A stretch of DNA of 64,000 bases from Chitinolyticbacter albus. Its GTDB lineage: Bacteria; Pseudomonadota; Gammaproteobacteria; Burkholderiales; Chitinibacteraceae. Made by a program: the position numbers and the translations under genes. The notes beneath the pieces are model-generated. The model was not told the origin of the DNA. It made no database searches and saw only the letters and a list, made by a program, of their open reading frames with translations. The stretch is from NCBI RefSeq assembly GCF_024437655.1, contig NZ_JANBVF010000010.1:124001-188000 (forward strand). Direction: 5' to 3'. Shown in pieces: positions 19,701-27,199 of this stretch (the stretch's first letter is position 1; every line of letters starts with the position of its first letter).

Positions 19701-21930
19701 CAACGGCGCGCTTGAAACCGCCACGATCCCCGGCGAAGGCACCATCAGCGTCAATCAATTCAAGTGGCTGGCGCCTGCCAAGACCACGTTGCCCGGTGGC
19801 ACGACGCAGGAGCGCGTATTCGACGGCCTATTGAATCTGGAGGCGTTGAAAGTCAGAACCCCTGGCCAGCAAACGGTACTGAATGTCGCCAATAGCTATG
19901 GCAAGGTTCAGGAGCTCAAGGCCAATCAGCGTACCGATAGTAGCGCCAGCGGTAGCAGCACCAAGAACAGCACGTTCAGCTATGACGATGAAACGCGGCT
20001 GACCAGCGTGGAAACCGATAGCGGTGGCCTGTTTGGCACCGAGACCGAAAGCTTCAAGCTCGATGCCGTCGGCAACCGCGTCGCCCACAGCAAGATCACC
20101 GGCGCCTGGGTCTACGACAACAACAACCGCCTGCTCCAGCGTGGCAGCGGCAGCAACGCCACGACCTACGAGTACGACGAAATCGGCAATCTGCTCAAGC
20201 AGACCGAGCCTGGTAACAAGGTTACCCAGTATCGCTACGATACGCAGAACCGGCTGACCGAGGTACTCGATGCCGCCGGCAAGCGGATTGCCGAATACGG
20301 CTACGATCCGCTCGATCGACGCGTCTGGAAGACTCAGTATCAGGATGGCCAGCGCAATGGGCTGAACCCGGCCAACCGCACCTATTACCTGTATGCCGAC
20401 GAAGGCTTGATCGCTGAGGCCGAGCAAGCCATAGCCCTGAATGCCGATGAGAGCGTAAGCGATATCGGTACTCCGGCCCTGGTCACGCAGTATGGCCCAA
20501 GGCCCGATAGCGAATTCACCACTGGCTATCTGTTTGTCAAAACCCGCAATAGCAGCGATCAGCCCACCTTTGCCTACTACCACAACGATGAGTTGGGCAA
20601 GCCGCTGCAGGCCACCGACAAGGCTGGCCGTATCGTTTGGGCCGCAAACTACAATGTGTTCGGCCAGGCAACGCTCATCACCCCGGCAGCCACTGCGGAA
20701 AACCCGACCATTGCGTCGAACCTGCGCCTGCCGGGCCAATATGCCGATACGGAAACCGGGCTGCATTACAACTTGCGGCGTTACTACGACCCAAGCATCG
20801 GCCGCTATATCACGATGGACCCCGTCGGGCTCGACGGCGGGATCAACCAATACCGCTACGCCTATGCCGACCCGGTGAATAAAACTGATCCTACTGGCGA
20901 AATCGTACCGCTTGTTGCCGGTGGAGTGGTTGTTGCCGAGGCTTATGCCACCTGCGTCGCCGAATGCATGGCGGAAAATGTAGTCATCAAGGAACTCACC
21001 GACGAGTGCCAGAACCTGACCGGTGATTTAAAAGACTGTAGCTTGAGTTGCCTGCTGGGCCCATTCGGACGTTTGGCCAAGTGGGGGTGGAAGGGGGCCA
21101 AGCGCGGCTGGGAGTGGGGCAAGCGCGCCTGGGATAGTTTGCCCTGCGCCATTAACAGCTTTCCTTCGGAAACCTTGGTGCATGTCCGGCCTGTAAAGGC
21201 TATGGAAAACGATGCTCAGCTCGGCAAGGTGGAGCTGAAGCCGATTTCCGAACTCAGGGTCGGCGATGAAGTCCTCGCTCAATCGGACTGGAAGGACAAG
21301 GGCAAATCGGCCAAGCGTGATCAGCGCCTGAGCTACGAAAAGATCACCGATATCTTTACCAGCCAGAAGCAGCAAACGCTGGTCTATTTGACGCTGGATA
21401 ACGGCGAGCAACTGACCGCAACCGAGGGGCACCCGTTCAAAACGACAGAAGGCTGGCGTGATGCCGTTCTGCTGAAGAAGGGCGGGAAACTGCTGCTCAA
21501 GGGCAGCGACGGCGATGCTGATGCAGAACGAACGGCTACGATTGCCGAAGTTCGTACCGAACAGAAGACGTTGCATGTCTTCAATCTGGAAGTGGCCAAT
21601 GCCCATACCTTCTTCATCGGGGAAGCGGGGCTGTTGGTGCACAACGGCAAGGGTTGTAGAAACCCAATTGTTCAGGAAGCTATACAGGCGGGGAAACGTG
21701 CACATAAGGCTTACAAGGATGTTCTAGGTCACGTGGAACAGGCTCTGGAAAACGGAATGCGCCCAGATTCAATTGATTGGGTGAATAAAATTGTTCGTGA
21801 GCTGAAACCGGACACCCCTAGTGGAATAAAAAAAGGACTCAAGCAATTGGATGGGTATGTTAAGCAGCTGGAGAAGGAGACAGGCGAAAAATGGCAGGGG
21901 TTTTTGGATTTGTATAGGTCGGGAAAATGA
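16753..21930 (+). CDS. RHS-repeat polymorphic toxin with Hint domain and REase-fold C-terminal toxin
   Basis: Secreted RHS/YD-repeat protein of 1725 residues. ATG 16753 overlaps the previous stop (ATGA) and gives a signal ending LPGVVRA before DSGLTV. YD repeats (YDRVGNLVQFTDPRGNKTRF and many like it) should form the hollow RHS shell. The conserved core (GQYADTETGLHYNLRRYYDP ... DPVGLDGG) is near residues 1324-1383. A pretoxin Hint domain follows at ~1469-1631 (NSFPSETLVHV, TATEGHPFKT, ending GEAGLLVHN), expected to cleave itself after the His-Asn. The last ~93 residues (GKGCRN to the end) carry RPDSID ... VRELKPD ... GLKQLDGYVKQL, a PD-(D/E)xK restriction-endonuclease-fold pattern, so I infer a nuclease. 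The tip is AT-richer than the rest. The next gene is the immunity gene. Confidence 0.9.
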   Translation: MTKNVMNNYKLIAMHLKQSQSWSSIAKRFVAGLALAISALLPGVVRADSGLTVTVPNGYANISVEDIRVQSPAGPVRWQRKWDGQEWKFNPQWESLSQSWNNMTGGITTGFVGGASSGCSVWVDEDWQPSGGLVSIGGAPVGKMSGARSTPFNRAMGDKVADYPVAARVNVDYASLCMGGGLSSPNFEYEGFRRGSELYLGENNRFMFSSRSFLEKASTKAVYIGSSGGGSSGTGGISVGSIPLEPKPVEKGFRWTHKEGDWIEYDARGQVLSYGDKNGNTIWLTRDGDGRLAGAVDGNGRVAFSLHYTDDLLTEVRDYPVAGHAQDLAPRSVKYQYDDANRLIAVTDVRGNTTRYDYDNGNHIIKITDPEGRIEQIAYNGGIVAKRTAPDGGVTDYLFEYDDVNKQFISKITGPETAAGRRVEDLTHNRQGLLVRRLVNGQTDEEIKYDTGARAELRTNARGFTTRTVKNEFEQITQIDRPDGSSYKRSYSTLNLVPTEEIDELGVKTQYQYDGKGNLLKRIEAAGLPEQRVTEYVVNSQGRVTRTTRKGRTEANGTVTPDASWQIGYDALGLISQTTDPEGHVRHYLYDRVGNLVQFTDPRGNKTRFEVDADGYLLSTTDALGRSASYSYDKVGNLTSYVDGRGKAIQAAYDALNRLIRTTNQVGGESTLKYDAQNSPVEDTDEDGRRTVAEFDNFLRLTRQIDAVGNVTQYGYQLPDGSRGALYSPTEVKFPTFTQQNRFDQREQPTTQTTLNPNSLGTEGLVNSYEYDKRGQVKSETDANGKTRFYRYNAFGFIAEITDSLGNKTASDYDVNGNLLQITDAKGRVSRFEYDRNGRVIKDILPMGQTTSYGYDAAGNLSQRTDANGNVSRMSYDAGNRLVEVKQYRNGSVLSRTSTYTWDEEDNLLSWSDVDATRPAGQQTTSGTLSYDNASRKTRETVSYPTPDGAGYTLAFDYGYSLAGNKTSLTWPDGTAITYGYNGNGALETATIPGEGTISVNQFKWLAPAKTTLPGGTTQERVFDGLLNLEALKVRTPGQQTVLNVANSYGKVQELKANQRTDSSASGSSTKNSTFSYDDETRLTSVETDSGGLFGTETESFKLDAVGNRVAHSKITGAWVYDNNNRLLQRGSGSNATTYEYDEIGNLLKQTEPGNKVTQYRYDTQNRLTEVLDAAGKRIAEYGYDPLDRRVWKTQYQDGQRNGLNPANRTYYLYADEGLIAEAEQAIALNADESVSDIGTPALVTQYGPRPDSEFTTGYLFVKTRNSSDQPTFAYYHNDELGKPLQATDKAGRIVWAANYNVFGQATLITPAATAENPTIASNLRLPGQYADTETGLHYNLRRYYDPSIGRYITMDPVGLDGGINQYRYAYADPVNKTDPTGEIVPLVAGGVVVAEAYATCVAECMAENVVIKELTDECQNLTGDLKDCSLSCLLGPFGRLAKWGWKGAKRGWEWGKRAWDSLPCAINSFPSETLVHVRPVKAMENDAQLGKVELKPISELRVGDEVLAQSDWKDKGKSAKRDQRLSYEKITDIFTSQKQQTLVYLTLDNGEQLTATEGHPFKTTEGWRDAVLLKKGGKLLLKGSDGDADAERTATIAEVRTEQKTLHVFNLEVANAHTFFIGEAGLLVHNGKGCRNPIVQEAIQAGKRAHKAYKDVLGHVEQALENGMRPDSIDWVNKIVRELKPDTPSGIKKGLKQLDGYVKQLEKETGEKWQGFLDLYRSGK

Positions 21931-22457
21931 ACCTGAATGATGAGTTAAAGAAGATAGTTGGACTTTCCTTTAAACGGTGTGGGTTTAAAAGGGTGAGCCA
22001 GAAGTGGGTCTTGGAGGGGGAAGGTTGTTATTTGATCTTTATTTTTGATTGGTCGAGAAATTCAGATAGTTACTACTTTAGAGTTTGTTTTTGGTTTCCT
22101 GAAATTGAGCCGTTGCCAGAGAAGTTGCCACACTCTGGCGGCTACCATATGAGCGCGGAGCTGGCAGATATAGTGACGAATGCGGAAGACCTGGAATTGC
22201 AATTTTCTAATCGAGGCGGATATCACGCACCTGCTGATGAGCGGGTGCGGATAATTGGTTCGCTCTCCGATAGCGTCGTTTCTAGTTTGGCTGAAAATTG
22301 GTCGTCGGTGAGCTTGATAAAAGAGAAGTATTTCTGTGGGCTGCTAAAAAAAGCAGGGATAAGTTTTAAAGTAAGGGAATACTTTGGAGATACGGAGTGG
22401 CTGGAGAATAGGGTTCGCCCCGATGGGGAGATTACGATTCATGTGCCCGATGAGTAG
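21927..22457 (+). CDS. Predicted immunity protein for the RHS toxin (DUF4304-like)
   Basis: Small cytoplasmic protein of 176 residues with no signal peptide. It begins MNLNDELKKIVGLSFKRCGF and continues with an aromatic-rich segment (YLIFIFDWSRNSDSYYFRV) like the DUF4304 family, which occurs among polymorphic-toxin immunity proteins. The ATG overlaps the toxin stop codon by 4 bp (ATGA), the coupling expected for a toxin-immunity pair that must be made together. Base composition is clearly AT-richer than the surrounding genes and matches the toxin tip, which points to acquisition as a pair. The family assignment is by eye; the immunity role rests mainly on context. Confidence 0.72.
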   Translation: MNLNDELKKIVGLSFKRCGFKRVSQKWVLEGEGCYLIFIFDWSRNSDSYYFRVCFWFPEIEPLPEKLPHSGGYHMSAELADIVTNAEDLELQFSNRGGYHAPADERVRIIGSLSDSVVSSLAENWSSVSLIKEKYFCGLLKKAGISFKVREYFGDTEWLENRVRPDGEITIHVPDE

Positions 22458-22679
22458 CTTGGAAAAATGGGGTCAGGTCTTGCCTTTTGCGTCGATTTTG
22501 TATAGCTAGTTGCGGAGCTTGGAGACAGCTGGCTAAGCGCTTGTCACGGCAATTCTCTAAACAATTGTCGCTCGCACGACGCGGGCCAATAGGTAAAGAC
22601 AAGCTGGAGATCCTTTTCGTCAGAGCGGGTAAATCTCAATGGCTGCCAGATTGCTTGAAAAATCGCCCTGGGAGGGGAT
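22458..22679. other. Intergenic segment with a mobile-element-like scar
   Basis: No gene seen. Starting near 22468, the stretch GGGGTCAGGTCTTGCC resembles a short sequence that often borders IS200-like/REP-associated transposase genes in proteobacteria (recollection, not searched). No transposase remains here. It could mark the junction where the toxin tip and immunity gene were exchanged. Confidence 0.3.
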
Positions 22680-23054
22680 GTGCAACGTTTCGTCGTGTTC
22701 TTGCTGGTGTTGGCCGGCGTTTTTTGGGGTTGGCAACATTTTTCAAAGTCAGGTGGCGCGACAGTCGCTGACCTCGATGAAACGCAAATCCGCGCGCTGG
22801 CTGCCACGGTGCGAGCCGATCAGGTGGTGATGTATTCCACCACCGAATGTGGCTATTGTACGCAGGCCAAATCCTGGTTGCAGCAGTACGGTTTTGATTT
22901 TACCGAATGCAATATGAGTATCGATGCGCAGTGCGTACGCGAGTTCGAGCAATATGGGGCTACGGGCACGCCTTACCTGGTGATCCGCCGTGCCGGGCGT
23001 GAGCACCATATGAAGGACGGATTCGATTCCGCTGAATTCCTGGCCGCGCTGTAA
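22680..23054 (+). CDS. Membrane-anchored glutaredoxin-like protein
   Basis: Thiol-disulfide oxidoreductase-like protein of 124 residues. An N-terminal hydrophobic segment (FVVFLLVLAGVFWGW) would anchor it, with the redox domain outside the cytoplasm. The domain has MYSTTECGYCTQAKSWLQQY with a CGYC active site, a TGTPYLVI cis-Pro motif and a C-terminal DGFDSAEFLAAL helix, as in glutaredoxin/NrdH-type proteins. GTG 22680 follows a GGAGGGG; the spacing is tight, but the frame and anchor support this start. It lies between the toxin module and module 2. A role in handling disulfides of the Cys-containing exoproteins is possible but unproven. Confidence 0.78.
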   Translation: MQRFVVFLLVLAGVFWGWQHFSKSGGATVADLDETQIRALAATVRADQVVMYSTTECGYCTQAKSWLQQYGFDFTECNMSIDAQCVREFEQYGATGTPYLVIRRAGREHHMKDGFDSAEFLAAL

Positions 23055-23188
23055 GCGTGGCCATCGTGCCGCAAGTATAGTCTGATGTATGCAGTGTAGT
23101 GTCTAAGGGCGGATCGTTTCGACATAGGATTGGTTGCATAAAAACGCATGAAGTTACTTTACAATTTATCTACTGTTGCACTTAATCC

Positions 23189-25477
23189 GTGAACACATTC
23201 ATCAAACGGGCTGGCGTCAAAATGCCATGGTTCCCCATTGTTATTGCATTGCTGTTTTGGGGTGTGGCTCAAGCCGACACGCAAATCAGCGGTTCGATCT
23301 CACAAAACGCTACTTGGCAGGCGGGCGATGGCCCCTATGTGTTGAGCGCCGATGTGCTGGTGCCATCGGGCGTGACGTTGACCATCGAACCTGGGGCGTT
23401 GATCTATATGAGCCCCGGCGCGCGTATTGTCGTTGACGGTGGCTCGATCAAGGCGCTTGGTACGCAACAAAATCCGATCAAGGTGACCGCGCTCGCGAGC
23501 AGGTCGGGCCAGCTGCCAGCCAAGGGCGAGTGGGGTGGCTGGATATTCCGAAATGCCACTGTGCTCAGTCGCTTGGATTACGTGGATATTGAGTACGGCA
23601 AAGGGATTTCGGTCAGCGCGGCATCGCTTGAAGTCAATCATGTGACTATCAAGGGGCACCAAGGGGCGGCCATACAGATTGACGCAAGCTCGTCGCTCTT
23701 TGGCGCAGGCAACTCAGCGCTCGAGAATGACCTGAACGCAATTTTGGTCCCTGCAGCGGATATCAAGGGCACGGTTACCTGGGGCGTGAAAGGAATTCCT
23801 TTTCTGGTCCAATCTGGCGTGTTGTCTGTGGGCGTGTCGCCCTCGATCGCATCGGTAACCGGGCCTGTGCTCGAGCGCGGGCGTTCCGCTGTATATGAAT
23901 TTGCCGGCTCTCGTCTTGCTGGCTTGGCAAGTGTCCGCCCGGAAGCATCCGGGCTGACGGCGAAAATCACATCGATCAATGGCGATGTTGGCGGTCGCTT
24001 TGAAGTCAGCGCCGCAATGGATGCGCCGCTTGGCCCAGTGGCAATCACGACCCTGTCCGATGCCGGTGAGGCTAGGCTGGCAAACGCACTGACCATCGTG
24101 CCAAGAAAGGGAAGGCTGACGGCGATGTCGCCTAACCGTGTCGTGGTCGGGCAGGGCGCGGTTTCGGTGGAATTGGGTGGCGATACCTTTGGCCCCGAGT
24201 CCCGGGCATTGCTCGATGACAAGGAAATACCCACGCAACTGGTTGACTCGAGTCGGATACGGGTAACGGTGCCAAATCAGACCAAAACAGGTGGTTTGGC
24301 TTTGCGGGTACGCAACCCGGATGCCGATACATCAGGTGGCTACGCATACACTGATCCGCTTCAGCTGGCTGTTGATGCACAATCGCTCTTGTTTCAGGAT
24401 GCCAATGTGTTGATTGCCAATGGTGAAAGCAAGGTCACCCAATTGCGTTTGTCCTACCCGGCTGTTGAGGATACGGTTATCAAACTGACGAGCAGCAATC
24501 CTGCGGTGGTATCGGTGCCGGCTACGGTTCTGTTTCCCGCGGGCTCGAACGAAAAAACCGTGCAATTAACGGCGGTGGGCGGCGGTACGGCGACCATATC
24601 CGCGAATCAGAATGGATATACCACGGCATCGCTCAGTGCAGTGGTCGATGTTCCGCTCTCGGCATCTGTTGAGCCTTCGGCGCTGGTGCTGCCTATTGGC
24701 GGCGCGGATCGGCAATTTACGCTTTCGTTATCGCACGTCGAAACGGCGGCGCACACGTTTAGTTTCAGTGTTGCGAATCCGGCGATTGTGTCGCTGGCCG
24801 CAAGCTCCGTGACTATCGTGCCTGGGCAGGTGAGTGTGCCGGTCAAGCTAAAAGGGCTGGCTGAGGGCTATACCGAAATCACCGCCACGTCGCCTATGGC
24901 AGGTACGGTTTCAATTCCGGTTTATGTCAGTGCCGAATATGATGCGCTCTCAACGACGCATACCTATCCCCTGGGTATTTATATCCCCGGTGGCGAGTAC
25001 ATCGGCCGCTCGGATATCGTGAACACCACCGCCTCGCCAAGTCTCGGCATCTTTGTCGACGCGCCTGGTGCGCGTGAGGAAGATCCGCGTTACGTCATTG
25101 TCTCGCCATCGCTTTGGATTCGCGTTGGCAATCCGGATGAAGGCGCTTCGCCGCTGGGCGAAATCGTGTCGCAGCCCATGGATGTTGTCGTTGGGTCGAT
25201 TCTTTCGAGTTTGGGGCCTACCAGCCTGGCTCGTGGGCAGATTGCCGAATTGATCGTGTATGGCGCAAATCTTGATGGTGTCAATCAAGTGAGCGTATCG
25301 CCAGCGCAGGGAATTGTGATTACGGGATATGCCCCCGCACAAGATGGTCGATCGGTGCGGATATCGTTCAGCGTTGCAGCCGATGCCACATTGGGTGGGC
25401 GGCGCTTTACCTTGGCGACGCCCACCGGCGTGATTCCCGCGAAAAACGGTGCAGATCGGCTGCTTATTGTTCCTTGA
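23189..25477 (+). CDS. Secreted beta-helix / IPT-like protein (module protein A2)
   Basis: Exported protein of 762 residues, clearly paralogous to the gene at 4500-8408. The N-terminal 215 residues align almost end to end: VLVPSGVTLTIEPGA, GEWGGWIF, VDIEYGKGI, IKGHQGAAIQID, VTWGVKGIPFLVQSGVLSVG. The signal ends WGVAQA before DTQISG. GTG 23189 or ATG 23222 could both initiate; neither has a strong ribosome site. After the beta-helix come IPT-like and BIG2-like domains (SLLFQDANVLIANGESKV; VVSVPATVLFPAGSNEKTV). A degenerate version of the LGxxVG repeats follows (YPLGIYIPGG, SLGIFVDAPG, SLWIRVGNP). It is shorter than A1, having fewer IPT repeats, and heads the second A-B-C set. Confidence 0.83.
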   Translation: MNTFIKRAGVKMPWFPIVIALLFWGVAQADTQISGSISQNATWQAGDGPYVLSADVLVPSGVTLTIEPGALIYMSPGARIVVDGGSIKALGTQQNPIKVTALASRSGQLPAKGEWGGWIFRNATVLSRLDYVDIEYGKGISVSAASLEVNHVTIKGHQGAAIQIDASSSLFGAGNSALENDLNAILVPAADIKGTVTWGVKGIPFLVQSGVLSVGVSPSIASVTGPVLERGRSAVYEFAGSRLAGLASVRPEASGLTAKITSINGDVGGRFEVSAAMDAPLGPVAITTLSDAGEARLANALTIVPRKGRLTAMSPNRVVVGQGAVSVELGGDTFGPESRALLDDKEIPTQLVDSSRIRVTVPNQTKTGGLALRVRNPDADTSGGYAYTDPLQLAVDAQSLLFQDANVLIANGESKVTQLRLSYPAVEDTVIKLTSSNPAVVSVPATVLFPAGSNEKTVQLTAVGGGTATISANQNGYTTASLSAVVDVPLSASVEPSALVLPIGGADRQFTLSLSHVETAAHTFSFSVANPAIVSLAASSVTIVPGQVSVPVKLKGLAEGYTEITATSPMAGTVSIPVYVSAEYDALSTTHTYPLGIYIPGGEYIGRSDIVNTTASPSLGIFVDAPGAREEDPRYVIVSPSLWIRVGNPDEGASPLGEIVSQPMDVVVGSILSSLGPTSLARGQIAELIVYGANLDGVNQVSVSPAQGIVITGYAPAQDGRSVRISFSVAADATLGGRRFTLATPTGVIPAKNGADRLLIVP

Positions 25478-25497
25478 TATTGATTGTGAGATAAAAA

Positions 25498-27108
25498 ATG
25501 AAATACCACCTGATTTGTTTGGCTTTGCTGCCGGCGCTGGCCCAGGCTTTTGATAGCGGCAGCTCGGGCGCTGATGGCGCATTCAACCCGACTTCCAATA
25601 TCACGCTGCAGTTGCCGGAAAGCGGCATTCTGAATTACACCACGATCAATATTCCGGCCGGTGTGACGGTAAAGTTCAAACGCAACACGCTCAATACCCC
25701 CGTGCAGATTCTGGCTTCCGGCGATGTGAGTATCGATGGCGTGATCGACGTGAGCGGCGACAAGGCCTACAAGGTTGGCGCGGATACCCAGTATCCGGAT
25801 TTCACTACCGACGGTTTGCCCGGCCTGGGCGGCCCCGGTGGCTTTGACGGCGGCCGCGGCGGGCGTGTGGCGGGTGCCTTAATTCGTGCGCACGATTGGA
25901 CCGGCGTTGAAACCAGCTATGTCCCGATGTATGGCGGCGCCGGCCAAGGTCCCGGCGGCGGCGGCGGCGGCAAGGCGTGGTGGACACCTGACTCCTCGCC
26001 TGATTACATGGGGCCAGCTGGAGGTGCAGGAGGTAGCTACGCCGCGCCCGCGATGCTCCCCAATTTTAGCCATGTGCCTAATATGGGTTTAAGCCTCCGT
26101 TACTTCAACGCAGCGATCGGCAAGGTATACGGTTCGTCGTGGCTGCGGGTATTGCTCGGCGGCTCGGGCGGCGGCGGTGGCGCTGGTGGTAACAACATTG
26201 TCGGCTCCGGCGGCGGCGGCGGCGGCGGCGCCTTGCTGATCGCCGCAAGCGGCAAGGTGACGATCAATGGCAAGGTGCTGGCCAACGGCGGCGCCGGTGG
26301 CGATATCGCCGGCGCCAATATCGGCAGCAACGCCACCTATATCGGTGGTTGGGGCGGCGGCGGCGCAGGCGGCGCGATTCGCGTCGTCGCCAGCCAGATT
26401 ACCGGAGCCGGCGAGCTTGCTGCGAAAGGGGGCGGCGGGAATGTATGCACCTCGGGAGCAACGTGTCGTAGTACTCCCTATTCCATCAGTCACAGTACTG
26501 CCTATTTGCCCGACATGGGTACTGTAGGAAGAGGGTCGGCCGGATCTCACGGCCGTATCCGCCTTGAATCGCAGGCGCTTGCGTTTACCGGTACGGCTAC
26601 GCCGTCGGCCGTGACCAGCGTGGAGCCGGCGCCGGCTTTGCCGCAAGCCTTGCCTAGCCTGCAGATCGTCAGCGTCGCTGGCGCCAATGCGCCTGCCAAA
26701 CCCACTGGCAGCGTCGATATGATCCTGCCGGGCGATATCACCAATCCGGTGACCGTTGCATTTGCAACCAGCGGGATTCCGCTGTCGAATATCGTGGAAT
26801 TGATGGTGGTGCCTTCCTTTGGCGACAAAATCATTGTGAAAAGCGCGCCCATCACCGGAACCGTGCAAAACGGCTCGACCAGCGTTCAAGTGGCGTTGCC
26901 ACCAGGCTCCAGTGTTTTGACCGCATCGACAACGTATACGCTGACGGTTGCTGCAGGCGAGGCGCTTTCCCGGTTTGCCAATAACGAACGGGTCGTGCAG
27001 GTGAAATTGATTGCAGGGTTGGATCAGTCACAGCGCGCACGTTTGATTACGGTTTCCGGCAAGGAGTTTGATGTGGCGCTGGAAGCGGTAAGCAATGTGC
27101 TGGGTTGA
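25498..27108 (+). CDS. Secreted glycine-rich repeat protein (module protein B2)
   Basis: Exported protein of 536 residues starting MKYHLICLALLPALAQA, cleaved before FDSGSSGADGAFNP. It is paralogous to 8500-10041 over its whole length: SGILNYTTINIPAGVTVKFK, SGDVSIDGVIDVSGD, GALLIAASGKVTINGKVLAN, GGAGGAIRVVASQITGAGEL. The C-terminal beta domain is also shared (LQIVSVAGANAPAKPTGSVD ... LITVSGKEFDV). The glycine-rich blocks are longer than in B1. It begins 20 bp after A2, so the pair is cotranscribed. A structural extracellular role is inferred; no catalytic residues are evident. Confidence 0.83.
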   Translation: MKYHLICLALLPALAQAFDSGSSGADGAFNPTSNITLQLPESGILNYTTINIPAGVTVKFKRNTLNTPVQILASGDVSIDGVIDVSGDKAYKVGADTQYPDFTTDGLPGLGGPGGFDGGRGGRVAGALIRAHDWTGVETSYVPMYGGAGQGPGGGGGGKAWWTPDSSPDYMGPAGGAGGSYAAPAMLPNFSHVPNMGLSLRYFNAAIGKVYGSSWLRVLLGGSGGGGGAGGNNIVGSGGGGGGGALLIAASGKVTINGKVLANGGAGGDIAGANIGSNATYIGGWGGGGAGGAIRVVASQITGAGELAAKGGGGNVCTSGATCRSTPYSISHSTAYLPDMGTVGRGSAGSHGRIRLESQALAFTGTATPSAVTSVEPAPALPQALPSLQIVSVAGANAPAKPTGSVDMILPGDITNPVTVAFATSGIPLSNIVELMVVPSFGDKIIVKSAPITGTVQNGSTSVQVALPPGSSVLTASTTYTLTVAAGEALSRFANNERVVQVKLIAGLDQSQRARLITVSGKEFDVALEAVSNVLG

Positions 27109-27199
27109 TAGACCGGCAGCCCTAGCGCTGGGCAACTGATCAGTTCTCATGCCTTGCCGCGCCCCCTTGTAAAAAACACCAATAACACGGTAGCTCTCC

